A stretch of 8,843 nt of DNA, taken from positions 1-8,843 of the forward strand of contig JAFYQN010000052.1 in assembly GCA_017559885.1 (NCBI GenBank), written 5' to 3'. Shown here one piece after another: positions 1 through 7,021 of this stretch. The position numbers and the translations under genes are program-made. This stretch comes from Clostridia bacterium. GTDB taxonomy: Bacteria; Bacillota; Clostridia; Oscillospirales; Acutalibacteraceae. Positions within the stretch are counted from its first letter, which is position 1; each line of letters opens with the position of its first letter. The notes under the pieces were generated by a model. It did no database searches and was not told the origin of the DNA. It saw nothing but the letters and a program-made list of their open reading frames with translations.

Positions 1-579
1 TTCTTTAAGGTCTTCAAAATCCCAAACCTGAATCTTTTGAAGCTCGTGTGAAGTACGGAAGCCATCAAAGAAGTTGATGAATGGTACGCGGCCCTTAATG
101 GTTGCCAAGTGTGCTACTGCACCAAGGTCCATAACTTCTTGTGTGTTTGATTCAGCAAGCATAGCAAAACCTGTCTGACGGCAAGCATATACGTCAGAGT
201 GGTCGCCAAAGATGTTAAGCGCATGGCTTGCTACGCAACGAGCTGATACGTGGAAAACTGAAGGCAACAATTCGCCTGCGATTTTGTACATATTAGGAAT
301 CATCAAAAGAAGACCCTGTGAAGCGGTAAATGTTGTGGTAAGAGCACCAGCTGCGAGTGAACCGTGAACTGTACCTGCAGCGCCTGCTTCGGACTGCATT
401 TCAACAACGTTAACCTTTGTTCCAAAGATGTTTTTTAGGCCCTGTGCTGACCACTGGTCAACATAGTCTGCCATTGGGCTGGATGGTGTAATAGGATAAA
501 TACCTGCTACTTCGGTAAACGCATAAGAAACGTGAGCCGCAGCGTTGTTACCATCCATGGTTTTAAACTTTCTTGCCAT
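1..579 (-). CDS. nifJ: Pyruvate:ferredoxin (flavodoxin) oxidoreductase, N-terminal part (cut by window edge)
   Basis: Only the first 193 codons are present; the family is usually about 1170-1200 residues, so most of the gene lies beyond position 1. The enzyme oxidatively decarboxylates pyruvate with CoA to acetyl-CoA and CO2 and reduces ferredoxin. It is cytoplasmic and central to anaerobic fermentation. The translation shows the family's N-terminal domain, with YPITPSSPMADY at residues 28-39, VVEMQSEAGAAGTVHG at 58-73, HVSAR at 110-114, NIFGDHSDVYACRQTGFAML at 123-142 and FFDGFRTSHE at 178-187. Thr31, Glu64 and Arg114 fall at exactly the numbers of the pyruvate and thiamine-diphosphate contacts described for the Desulfovibrio africanus enzyme. 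The ATG at 577-579 is preceded by GGAGG (589-593) at 9 nt. The gene has its own upstream promoter candidate and sits behind a terminator, so it is transcribed separately from the glycosyltransferase gene. Some authors call it por. The identification is very secure; electron acceptor choice is not visible here. Confidence 0.96.
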   Translation of the reverse strand, partial: MARKFKTMDGNNAAAHVSYAFTEVAGIYPITPSSPMADYVDQWSAQGLKNIFGTKVNVVEMQSEAGAAGTVHGSLAAGALTTTFTASQGLLLMIPNMYKIAGELLPSVFHVSARCVASHALNIFGDHSDVYACRQTGFAMLAESNTQEVMDLGAVAHLATIKGRVPFINFFDGFRTSHELQKIQVWDFEDLKE

Positions 580-588
580 GTTAAAATT

Positions 589-593
589 CCTCC
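589..593 (-). promoter_or_regulatory. Ribosome binding site of nifJ
   Basis: GGAGG on the minus strand lies 9 nt before the ATG at 577-579. It fixes the start codon of the oxidoreductase gene, which otherwise has no visible stop within the window. Confidence 0.85.
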
Positions 594-644
594 AAAAAAT
601 TTAATTCGAGAGTCAATGTCATAAAGACAGTCTCATACGGATAT

Positions 645-673
645 ATAATAACACTTTTAATTCAAAAAGTAAA
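645..673 (-). promoter_or_regulatory. Candidate sigma-A promoter of nifJ
   Basis: On the minus strand TTTACT (668-673, 4 of 6 matches to TTGACA) is followed after 17 nt by TATTAT (645-650, 5 of 6 matches to TATAAT). The start of transcription would be near 638, giving a leader of roughly 60 nt before the ATG. Runs of A and T lie just upstream (about 676-725) and could act as an UP element or bend the DNA. The whole 580-788 spacer holds no gene. The promoter is inferred from sequence match only; a weaker alternative is TTGTTT (671-676) with TGTTAT (648-653), also at 17 nt. Confidence 0.55.
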
Positions 674-754
674 CAAGAAAATTTTGTTTTTTTGAAAAAA
701 TTGTCAAAAATTTATCAATTTTTCAGTTAAGTCACCTATTTTATCGAAAAAAAG

Positions 755-785
755 TAAAAAAGAGCCGATATAATCGACTCTTTTT
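755..785 (-). terminator. Intrinsic terminator after the glycosyltransferase gene
   Basis: On the minus strand GAGTCGAT and ATCGGCTC (773-780 and 762-769) form an 8-bp stem with one G-U pair and a 3-nt loop. The stem is followed directly by TTTTTTACTTTTTTT. It begins 9 nt after the glycosyltransferase stop codon. The plus strand also reads hairpin then TTTTT, so it may work in both directions, although no plus-strand gene is seen. It separates the glycosyltransferase unit from the nifJ promoter. Confidence 0.85.
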
Positions 786-788
786 AAT

Positions 789-3224
789 TTATTTTAGTTC
801 ATAACTTGCATCAAGTGAAAAGTTAGGATTATAGTATGGGTCCCCTGCTTCTAATTTTTCTTTCCACTTTTCTTTAAAGTATGCTGCCTCGTCTATAAAT
901 CTTTCGGTATTTTCACTCTTGGTGTCAAGACCTCGACTGCGAGATTCGTAATGATACATTTCACAGAAAGGATTAAATATGTTTTTAAGTCCCGACCTAT
1001 CCAATTTCAAGCAAAAATCAACGTCATTGTAAGCGACGCGTTGTTCTTCATCAAAACCGCCCACTTCAAGATATTTTGATTTTTTTACCATAAGGCAAGC
1101 GGCAGTTACCGCGCTTATGTTTTGGGTGTAAAACATTTTACCCATATAGCCGGGATTTCTGTAATCGGCGCCCATGTGACTGTGCCCTGCTATACGATCT
1201 TGTCCTAATTTTAAAACAATACCGCCGTGTTGCACCGTTTTATCGGCAAAGAACAGTTTTGCACCTACTGCGCCTACATCATCCTTTTGAGCAAGCATTA
1301 ACAACTCCTCAATCCATTCGGGAGTGATTACTTCGGTATCGTTGTTAAGCAACAATAAATAGTCGCCATCACAACTTGAAACGGCATAATTGTTTATTGC
1401 GGAATAGTTAAACGGATAATCGTACGATAACACCTTAACGTTATTTTCTTTTTCAAGTTCGATATAATACTGCTTAACGTCTTGTTCAGTGCTTCCGTTA
1501 TCAACAATCACAATTTCGTAATTTTTATAGGTGGATTTTTCTTTTATAGAACTCACACATCTAAACAAATCTTCATAGTGATCTTTGTTTGGAATAATTA
1601 TAGAAACCAACGGATTATCTTTAATGTCATATTTTATGCGATAAATGGTTGGAAATGCCGGTGAACTGCTAACTTCACTATTAATACCTTTGGTAAGCAA
1701 GAAGTCATGTACCGCATTTTGACCTGCTTTGATTGCGTATGCCTTTGAATTAATATCCATAGCAACCGAATTGGCGTGCGAACGCCAAAAATACAACAAT
1801 TTCGGTATATGCACTACGTTTTCTGCGGCATCGGTAAGGCGCAAAATCATATCGTGATCTTGGCTACCGTCATATTCATTTCTAAACATACCAACCTTGT
1901 CAATAAGTTTTGCTGAAAATACAGAAAAATGACATATATAGTTGTTAGCAAGCAAATTATATGGCGAAAAGTCAGGTTTATAATGGAACGTGATTATTTC
2001 GGTTATATCATCGCCCAAAAATGTTGCTTCATCGGTATAAAGATAATCTGCGCCGTTATCGCATATTTGTTTCATACATTCAAACAATGCCGAAGGATGC
2101 AAAACGTCATCATGGTCAAATAGCGCAATATAATCGCCCGTTGCCATTTTTATACATTCGTTTGTATTTTCAGATATGCCAAGGTTCTTTTCTAATTTTT
2201 TGTATACGATACGCTTATCTTTTTTTGCAAGTTTTTTGCACAAGTTTCCAACGTAAGCAAAGTCTTCTGTGCTACCGTCGGCAAGACATAATTCCCAATT
2301 GCGATAGGTTTGTTTTTGCACCGATTCTATCATTTCTATCAAGAAGTTTTCGGGAGTATTATAAAGCGGTACCAAAACGCTAAACTTAACCTTCTTGGAG
2401 AATTTGGTCTTTTCTTGCTCTTTTCTAACCGCTTTGGTTATTATAGAATGGTCAGGTTTGCCACCCGTAAGTGAAAGTATATAATCATCAAGTTGCGCTC
2501 TACCGCCTTTAAATCCGCCGCGCAAAAATCCTTTAAGATATATAACCGATTTAATAAGAAACGGTATTTTAGCAAGTGTGTTTTTTATTATTTCTGTTGC
2601 TTTTCTTGGAATATATGTAATACGCCAATAAGAACTGTTGGCAATGTTTGCATACGCCTTATAGGTGTTTATATATTCCTCGCCAAGTTTATCTAACTTT
2701 TTATCTTTTTCATCAATAATGTTGTTTTTTTGCGCCAAGGCGTTGTTAAGCGCAATAACAAGTTTTTTGTAATGTTCAACGTCTTCGCCGTCTGATAAAT
2801 CTATATCGCTAAGTTCGCTATCATCGTCACCTAACGAAATTTCGTTTTCATCACTTAACAAAACCGTAACGAACTTAAATTTAATTCTGACAGTTCTTTG
2901 TTCTTCGGTAACATTAAACTCTACGCAAGGGTCGTTATTAAAGAATAACAAATCGCTTGAATTTTCATCTTTACTGATATAATTACCCCAAAAATCCAAC
3001 TTATTGTGGTCCGAAAAAACAACAAAGTTTTTAAGCAAAAAAAGTTCGCTGTTTTCAAAACACATACGCACAGCTTTTACATTATCGGGAATTTCTAACA
3101 AAAAGTTGTTTTCCTCAACAAGTTTCTCACCAGTATGTTTTAGCACAACATCAAACCCATTACCCGAATCGAACAAAACATTAATGCCTGCTGTTAATTT
3201 ATTTTTGTTATCATTCAAAGCCAA
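789..3224 (-). CDS. Large glycosyltransferase with two GT2 (GT-A fold) domains
   Basis: This 811-residue protein probably transfers sugars to a surface polysaccharide, as O-antigen and rhamnan-type GT2 enzymes do; donor and acceptor cannot be read from the sequence. Residues 1-122 are unrecognised and look beta-rich. Residues about 124-150 are strongly acidic, 150-195 look like a coiled coil, and SYWRITYIPRK (198-208) resembles the linker seen before GT2 domains in such proteins. Domain 1 (about 279-505) has VPLYNTPENF (285-294), the DXD-type DHDD (370-373), QDHDMILRL (455-463) and WRSHANSVA (480-488). Domain 2 (about 537-775) has VSIIIPNKD (540-548), VDNGST (574-579), LLNNDTEV (625-632) and YNDVDFCLK (732-740). 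The C-terminal WKEK...DPYYNPNFS is typical of these proteins. Both domains keep their acidic metal-binding motifs, so both may be active. No transmembrane segment is clear, so a cytoplasmic, membrane-associated location is likely. The start is a TTG, set by AGGAGG 7 nt upstream; no in-frame ATG is available nearby. The gene stands alone with its own promoter and terminator and is not in a visible glycan cluster. Confidence 0.9.
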   Translation of the reverse strand: MALNDNKNKLTAGINVLFDSGNGFDVVLKHTGEKLVEENNFLLEIPDNVKAVRMCFENSELFLLKNFVVFSDHNKLDFWGNYISKDENSSDLLFFNNDPCVEFNVTEEQRTVRIKFKFVTVLLSDENEISLGDDDSELSDIDLSDGEDVEHYKKLVIALNNALAQKNNIIDEKDKKLDKLGEEYINTYKAYANIANSSYWRITYIPRKATEIIKNTLAKIPFLIKSVIYLKGFLRGGFKGGRAQLDDYILSLTGGKPDHSIITKAVRKEQEKTKFSKKVKFSVLVPLYNTPENFLIEMIESVQKQTYRNWELCLADGSTEDFAYVGNLCKKLAKKDKRIVYKKLEKNLGISENTNECIKMATGDYIALFDHDDVLHPSALFECMKQICDNGADYLYTDEATFLGDDITEIITFHYKPDFSPYNLLANNYICHFSVFSAKLIDKVGMFRNEYDGSQDHDMILRLTDAAENVVHIPKLLYFWRSHANSVAMDINSKAYAIKAGQNAVHDFLLTKGINSEVSSSPAFPTIYRIKYDIKDNPLVSIIIPNKDHYEDLFRCVSSIKEKSTYKNYEIVIVDNGSTEQDVKQYYIELEKENNVKVLSYDYPFNYSAINNYAVSSCDGDYLLLLNNDTEVITPEWIEELLMLAQKDDVGAVGAKLFFADKTVQHGGIVLKLGQDRIAGHSHMGADYRNPGYMGKMFYTQNISAVTAACLMVKKSKYLEVGGFDEEQRVAYNDVDFCLKLDRSGLKNIFNPFCEMYHYESRSRGLDTKSENTERFIDEAAYFKEKWKEKLEAGDPYYNPNFSLDASYELK

Positions 3225-3231
3225 AATAACG

Positions 3232-3237
3232 CCTCCT
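3232..3237 (-). promoter_or_regulatory. Ribosome binding site that decides a TTG start
   Basis: A perfect AGGAGG on the minus strand lies 7 nt before TTG at 3222-3224. The only nearby ATG (in TTTGAATGAT) is in another frame, so the glycosyltransferase must start at this TTG. Confidence 0.85.
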
Positions 3238-3247
3238 AAAAAACAAC

Positions 3248-3259
3248 TACTAATTAGTA
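3248..3259. promoter_or_regulatory. 12-bp palindrome over the glycosyltransferase promoter, possible operator
   Basis: TACTAATTAGTA is a perfect 12-bp palindrome. It overlaps the last bases of the -10 box (3256-3261) and covers the expected transcription start near 3249. A protein bound there would block RNA polymerase, so it could be an operator, but no cognate regulator is in the window and short AT-rich palindromes can arise by chance. Confidence 0.35.
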
Positions 3260-3284
3260 TACCACATATTTACAGTAAAGTCAA
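3256..3284 (-). promoter_or_regulatory. Sigma-A promoter of the glycosyltransferase gene, with extended -10
   Basis: On the minus strand TTGACT (3279-3284, 5 of 6) and TATACT (3256-3261, 5 of 6) are separated by exactly 17 nt, and TGG directly before the -10 box gives the TGN extended -10 element. Transcription would start near 3249, leaving a leader of about 25 nt that contains the AGGAGG. It lies directly behind the terminator of the transporter operon, which makes the glycosyltransferase an independent unit. Confidence 0.8.
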
Positions 3285-3320
3285 AAACAAAAATCGGATG
3301 TGAAAATTCACATCCGATTT
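3284..3320 (-). terminator. Intrinsic terminator at the end of the transporter operon
   Basis: The arms 3291-3303 and 3308-3320 form a perfect 13-bp stem (AAATCGGATGTGA and its complement on the minus strand) with a 4-nt ATTT loop. It is followed by TTGTTTTTG on the minus strand. The stem begins 4 nt after the stop codon of the nupQ-like gene. Transcription from the xpt-transporter operon should end here. The T run overlaps the -35 box of the next gene, so the two units are packed tightly. Confidence 0.88.
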
Positions 3321-3324
3321 TAAT

Positions 3325-4314
3325 TTAACGTTCTTCTCTAAAGTAGTTAAGACCTAAGTTTGCAGGGGGTTGATGCTCTCTCTTTTTACGCATACTTGTA
3401 ATGATAAGAACAACAATTGTTACAACGTATGGTAACATTTTGAAAAGTTCTTGTGTTTCGGTACCAAGACCTTGAATATAGTTGTTAGCGTTACAAAGCG
3501 CGCCAAAAAGGAACGAACCAACAATTGCCATTGAAGGTTTCCAAAGGGCAAAGATAACAAGTGCTATCGCCATCCAACCGCGGTCACCAAAAGCGTTGTT
3601 CGACCACACACCTGTTGCATACGCCATAACGTACTGAAGTCCACCAAGACCTGCAATCGCGCTACCAATACAGGTAGCAAGGTAACGATATTTTATAACG
3701 TTTATACCTGCGGCATCCGCAGTGGCAGGATTTTCACCTACCGAGCGAAGATTAAGACCAACGCGCGTACGGTTAAGCACAAAAGATACAACCAACGCTA
3801 TTATAATTGCAAGGTATGTAAGAAAATCGTGGGATAAAAACAACTCTCCAAACCAACCTAAATTATCCGCAAAAGGTAGTTTTGCCGAAAAGAAAGAACT
3901 TGTTTTTGTAAGCGCAATTGAGGGCAACTCGCTCTTTGTAATATTAATAAGCGAAGCGCCCAAAAAGTTACCAAGTCCTATACCTAAAGTGGTGAGCGCA
4001 AGACCGGTTACATTCTGATTTGCGTGGAGTGTAACGGTAAGAAAGCTATATATAAGACCCATAAGTGTAGCGCCTGCAATCGCGCATAAAAGCGGTATAA
4101 GCACTGCAAGAAGCGGATTCATACGCGAAAGATCGTTACCACAAGCATTTTCATATATAAAAGAGCCCACAACGCCGCTTATCGCGCCCGTATACATAAT
4201 ACCGGGGATACCAAGGTTAAGATGACCTGATTTTTCGGTTACTATCTCACCTGTCGAACCATAAAGAAGCGGAACACCAAGAAGTATTGCGCGGCAAATA
4301 AACTGAATAATCAT
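3325..4314 (-). CDS. nupQ: Nucleoside-type ABC importer permease, NupQ-like
   Basis: This 329-residue integral membrane protein is one half of the import channel, paired with the NupP-like permease next to it. It belongs to the branched-chain-type permease family (BPD_transp_2). Visible family signatures are GEIVTEKSGHLNLGIPGIM (22-40), ANQNVTGLALTTLGIG (98-113), SVGENPATADAAGINV (191-206) and GDRGWMAIALVIFALW (243-258). About eight to nine hydrophobic segments can be seen, for example 67-94, 106-123, 165-180, 211-229, 247-274 and 293-307, with a basic KKR after the last one. The start ATG (4312-4314) overlaps the nupP stop as ATGA, indicating translational coupling, and AAGGAGG (4322-4328) lies 7 nt upstream. 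The gene is last in the operon and a terminator follows at once. Sugar permeases of the ribose type share the fold, but these motifs and the BMP partner favour a nucleoside or purine substrate. Confidence 0.9.
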   Translation of the reverse strand: MIIQFICRAILLGVPLLYGSTGEIVTEKSGHLNLGIPGIMYTGAISGVVGSFIYENACGNDLSRMNPLLAVLIPLLCAIAGATLMGLIYSFLTVTLHANQNVTGLALTTLGIGLGNFLGASLINITKSELPSIALTKTSSFFSAKLPFADNLGWFGELFLSHDFLTYLAIIIALVVSFVLNRTRVGLNLRSVGENPATADAAGINVIKYRYLATCIGSAIAGLGGLQYVMAYATGVWSNNAFGDRGWMAIALVIFALWKPSMAIVGSFLFGALCNANNYIQGLGTETQELFKMLPYVVTIVVLIITSMRKKREHQPPANLGLNYFREER

Positions 4315-5432
4315 ACTTTTGCCTCCTTCTTGTTATGTTTAAACTTGAATGAATAATTTATAAAGAATTCACAACCAACAAGCATCAAGATAACTACGCC
4401 AACCATAATTTCCGAGAAAGATGAGTTAAGTAATGCCGTGTCTGCAACCTTGGCAACACCGATTCTAAGGAATACAACAAGCGCAGTCATAACTGCCATT
4501 ATAAACGGATTGAATTGTCCCAACCAAGACATAAGTATCGCGGTAAAGCCCTGACCGCCAACGCTGTTTACGTTTATACTGTGGTCTTTACCTGCTACAA
4601 GCAACATACCTGTAACACCACACAAAGCGCCGGATATAACCATAGTACGAACGATTACCTTTTTAACGTTAATACCTATGTATCTTGCGGTGTTTTGACT
4701 CTCACCCACAACCGAGATTTCGTAACCTTGCTTGCTGTATTTAAGATAAACAAACATAACAATAGTAATAACCGCAACTAAAATTATATTCACAAAATAG
4801 TCGTTACTACCAACTGCCGGGAAATTGCCGTACTCTACGGGGTTTATAACGTTTGAACCGCCGCCCTTAATATAAACGTAATATGCAATAATTTGTGTTG
4901 CGATATAGTTCATCATAAGGGTAAAGAGTGTTTCATTAGTGTTAAACACTGCTTTAAATATAGCAGGAATAACGCCCCATATCGCGCCTGCAACAATACT
5001 TGTAACGGCAATTACAATTATAAGCACGGGATAAGGCAACTTTGGACCTAATTCAATCATACAAATAATAGATGCCAAACCGCCCATAAGCGCTTGTCCT
5101 TCGGCGCCACAGTTCCAAAACTTCATTTTGAAAGCAGGAGTAAGCGCTAATGCTAACGCTAACAAAATAGCAATCTCTTGCAAATATTTCCAAAGCATCA
5201 TGGTACGGCCTTCAAAAATACGACCGAACACACCCGAAAACATTATTCCGTAAGTTTCAAAAAGACTTCTTCCTGAAAGCGCCATTGAAAGAAGACCTAC
5301 AAGAAGGAATGCCGCAATTATGGTAGCCACACGAATACCCCATGCGCCCCACCAAGGCATATCATCGCGCTTTACAACGTGGAAAGGCGGTTCGCGATGT
5401 TTTTTTATTGCTTTTTTATTAACCATTAGCAT
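4311..5432 (-). CDS. nupP: Nucleoside-type ABC importer permease, NupP-like
   Basis: This 373-residue integral membrane protein forms the import channel with the NupQ-like permease and couples to the NupO-like ATPase. Residues 1-30 are a basic cytoplasmic head. Hydrophobic spans follow at about 32-52, 86-100, 115-128, 136-157, 168-188, 213-230, 262-280, 308-323 and 341-361. Family signatures include FWNCGAEGQALMGG (105-118, usually N-I-G-A-E-G-Q), FNTNETLFTLMMNYIA (163-178) and VVGESQNTARYIGINV (241-256). Its 5' end overlaps the end of the ATPase gene and its stop overlaps the start of nupQ, so the three are co-translated. The exact start is uncertain. The ATG at 5430-5432 is close to a purine-rich stretch, while the ATG at 5424-5426 (residue 3) has GGGGAG at a better 7-nt spacing; the choice changes only two residues. 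Substrate is inferred from the operon, not from residues. Confidence 0.9.
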   Translation of the reverse strand: MLMVNKKAIKKHREPPFHVVKRDDMPWWGAWGIRVATIIAAFLLVGLLSMALSGRSLFETYGIMFSGVFGRIFEGRTMMLWKYLQEIAILLALALALTPAFKMKFWNCGAEGQALMGGLASIICMIELGPKLPYPVLIIVIAVTSIVAGAIWGVIPAIFKAVFNTNETLFTLMMNYIATQIIAYYVYIKGGGSNVINPVEYGNFPAVGSNDYFVNIILVAVITIVMFVYLKYSKQGYEISVVGESQNTARYIGINVKKVIVRTMVISGALCGVTGMLLVAGKDHSINVNSVGGQGFTAILMSWLGQFNPFIMAVMTALVVFLRIGVAKVADTALLNSSFSEIMVGVVILMLVGCEFFINYSFKFKHNKKEAKV

Positions 5433-6960
5433 TCTCCCCTTCCTGTTTTGATTTAGTCATAAGTAGACCAATTTCTTCTTTTGTAGTGGTTCTACCGTCT
5501 ACAACACCTGTAATACGACCCGAACCTATAACCATAATTCTATCACAAAGTTCTACAAGCACGTCAAGGTCCTCGCCTACAAATATTACGGCAACACCCT
5601 TTGCTTTTTGCTCGTTAAGAAGATTGTAAATCATATATGAAGAGTTGATATCAAGTCCACGTACGGGATATGCCACCATAAGAACTGTAGGTGACGCCGC
5701 AATTTCACGACCCACAAGCACCTTTTGAACGTTACCGCCCGAAAGACGACGAACAGGTGTGCTTGCGCTTGGAGTAACAACTTCAAGGTCGCGGATAATC
5801 CTCATAGCAAGGTCTTTCGGTTTTTTGCGTTTTAAGAATACCGAGTGACCTTTTGAATAACTACGTAGCATCATATTGTCAACAATATCCATATTGCCTA
5901 CAAGACCCATACCAAGACGGTCTTCGGGAACAAAGGACAATCTTACACCCATATTTCTAATTTGCATGGGTGTTTTATCGCGAAGATTTTCTATTGCGTT
6001 GGTTTTAGGATTAAGATACAATATCTCACCTTTTGCCAAATGTTGAAGACCTGCGATTGATTCAAGTAATTCTCGCTGACCGCTACCTGCGATACCGGCA
6101 ATACCAAGAATTTCACCGCTTTTTGCGGTAAATGATACGTCATCAAGCACGGTTGCGCCCATACGGTCAACGCAAGTAAGACCATTAACAACAAGACGGT
6201 CTTCGGTATTTTTTGGTTCGTCGCGCTCAATGTTGAGTTCTATCTTTTTACCTACCATCATTTCGGTAAGCTCAGACTCCGTAGTTTCGGCAGTGTTTAC
6301 TGTGCCCACGTATTCGCCCTTGCGAAGAACTGAAACTCGGTCAGAAAGTGATAACACTTCGTGAAGTTTATGCGTAATGATAATAATACACTTGCCGTCA
6401 TCACGCATACGACGAAGGATATTAAATAGTTTTTCGGTCTCTTGTGGAGTAAGTACTGCGGTAGGTTCATCCAAAATAAGAATATCAGCGCCACGATACA
6501 ATACCTTTATAATTTCAACCGTCTGTTTTTCTGAAACAGACATAGTATAGATTTTTTTATCAACGTCAAGGTCAAAACCATATTGAGCGCTTATTTTTTT
6601 AATTTCTTCGGTAGAGGTTTTAAGATTATACTTACCATCCTCAAGCCCAAGCACTATGTTTTCGGTAGCGCTAAACACATCAACAAGTTTAAAGTGTTGA
6701 TGTATCATACCTATTTTATAAGAAAACGCATCTTTAGGCGAGGTTATAACCGCCTCTTTTTCATCAATAAAAATTTGACCCTCATCGGGAAAATAAATTC
6801 CCGAAATCATATTCATAAGGGTAGTTTTACCGCTTCCGTTTTCACCCAAAATGGAAAGAATCTCCCCGCGGTACGCAGTAAGATTAACATCTTTATTGGC
6901 AACTACTTTACCAAATCTTTTGGTTATGTTTTTTAGTTCTATTGCAGGTTGTCTATCCAC
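5419..6960 (-). CDS. nupO: Nucleoside-type ABC importer ATPase with two nucleotide-binding domains, NupO-like
   Basis: This 513-residue cytoplasmic ATPase powers the NupP/NupQ-like channel. It is a tandem fusion of two ABC domains, as in NupO and the ribose-type sugar ATPases, at the usual length. Domain 1 (about 6-240) has Walker A GENGSGKTT (39-47), Q88, Walker B ILILDEPTA (160-168, catalytic Glu165) and His197. Its signature reads MSVSEKQ (140-146), where the family normally has LSVGE. Domain 2 (about 255-505) has a Walker A with no lysine, GIAGSGQRE (289-297), an intact signature LSGGNVQK (406-413), and a Walker B region MVAYPVRGLD (428-437) lacking the acidic pair. The start is GTG (6958-6960) with GGAGG 6 nt upstream; an ATG two bases further upstream is in another frame. 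The gene follows a 115-nt spacer with two hairpins after the binding-protein gene and overlaps nupP by 14 nt (8 nt if the second ATG is used). Confidence 0.92.
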   Translation of the reverse strand: MDRQPAIELKNITKRFGKVVANKDVNLTAYRGEILSILGENGSGKTTLMNMISGIYFPDEGQIFIDEKEAVITSPKDAFSYKIGMIHQHFKLVDVFSATENIVLGLEDGKYNLKTSTEEIKKISAQYGFDLDVDKKIYTMSVSEKQTVEIIKVLYRGADILILDEPTAVLTPQETEKLFNILRRMRDDGKCIIIITHKLHEVLSLSDRVSVLRKGEYVGTVNTAETTESELTEMMVGKKIELNIERDEPKNTEDRLVVNGLTCVDRMGATVLDDVSFTAKSGEILGIAGIAGSGQRELLESIAGLQHLAKGEILYLNPKTNAIENLRDKTPMQIRNMGVRLSFVPEDRLGMGLVGNMDIVDNMMLRSYSKGHSVFLKRKKPKDLAMRIIRDLEVVTPSASTPVRRLSGGNVQKVLVGREIAASPTVLMVAYPVRGLDINSSYMIYNLLNEQKAKGVAVIFVGEDLDVLVELCDRIMVIGSGRITGVVDGRTTTKEEIGLLMTKSKQEGENANG

Positions 6961-6966
6961 ATTAAA

Positions 6967-6971
6967 CCTCC
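6967..6971 (-). promoter_or_regulatory. Ribosome binding site that decides a GTG start
   Basis: GGAGG on the minus strand lies 6 nt before GTG at 6958-6960. The overlapping ATG at 6960-6962 is in a different frame and only 4 nt from the GGAGG, so GTG is the start of the ATPase gene. Confidence 0.8.
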
Positions 6972-6986
6972 GTTCAATTAATTCTC

Positions 6987-7018
6987 AAGAAATTGTTATA
7001 CCCGTATAGCAATTTCTT
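6987..7018 (-). other. Second intercistronic hairpin before the ATPase gene
   Basis: AAGAAATTG (7010-7018) and CAATTTCTT (6987-6995) are perfect 9-bp arms on the minus strand. After one C-A mismatch they continue as TATAC/GTATA around a tiny GG loop (which would open in RNA). No T run follows, so it is not a normal terminator. It lies 15 nt before the GGAGG of the ATPase gene and could stabilise the downstream mRNA, stop 3' exonucleases or affect translation entry. An operator for a DNA-binding protein is also possible because the repeat is symmetrical. Confidence 0.6.
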
Positions 7019-7021
7019 CAA

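Noticed and set aside
668..690. Rex (redox repressor) site near the nifJ promoter
   Set aside because: TTGTTTAC followed by AT-rich sequence resembles half a Rex site, but the inverted TTAACAA half is missing.
679..707. TTGACA (702-707) as the -35 box of nifJ
   Set aside because: It is a perfect hexamer, but at 17 nt downstream there is only AAATTT and no better -10 at 16-18 nt. The TTTACT/TATTAT pair is more convincing.
580..788. A small gene or structured RNA in the spacer upstream of nifJ
   Set aside because: Only very short open frames and A/T runs are present apart from the terminator and promoter. Nothing supports a gene.
2021..2383. Plus-strand open frame of 120 codons inside the glycosyltransferase gene
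   Set aside because: It lies wholly antisense to a well-supported gene, shows no recognisable domain and is rich in Cys, Phe and Tyr as expected from reading the opposite strand. The same applies to the other plus-strand frames in the window.
6960..6962. ATG as the start of the ATPase gene
   Set aside because: It is in a different frame from the ABC domain and only 4 nt from the GGAGG. GTG at 6958-6960 is correct.
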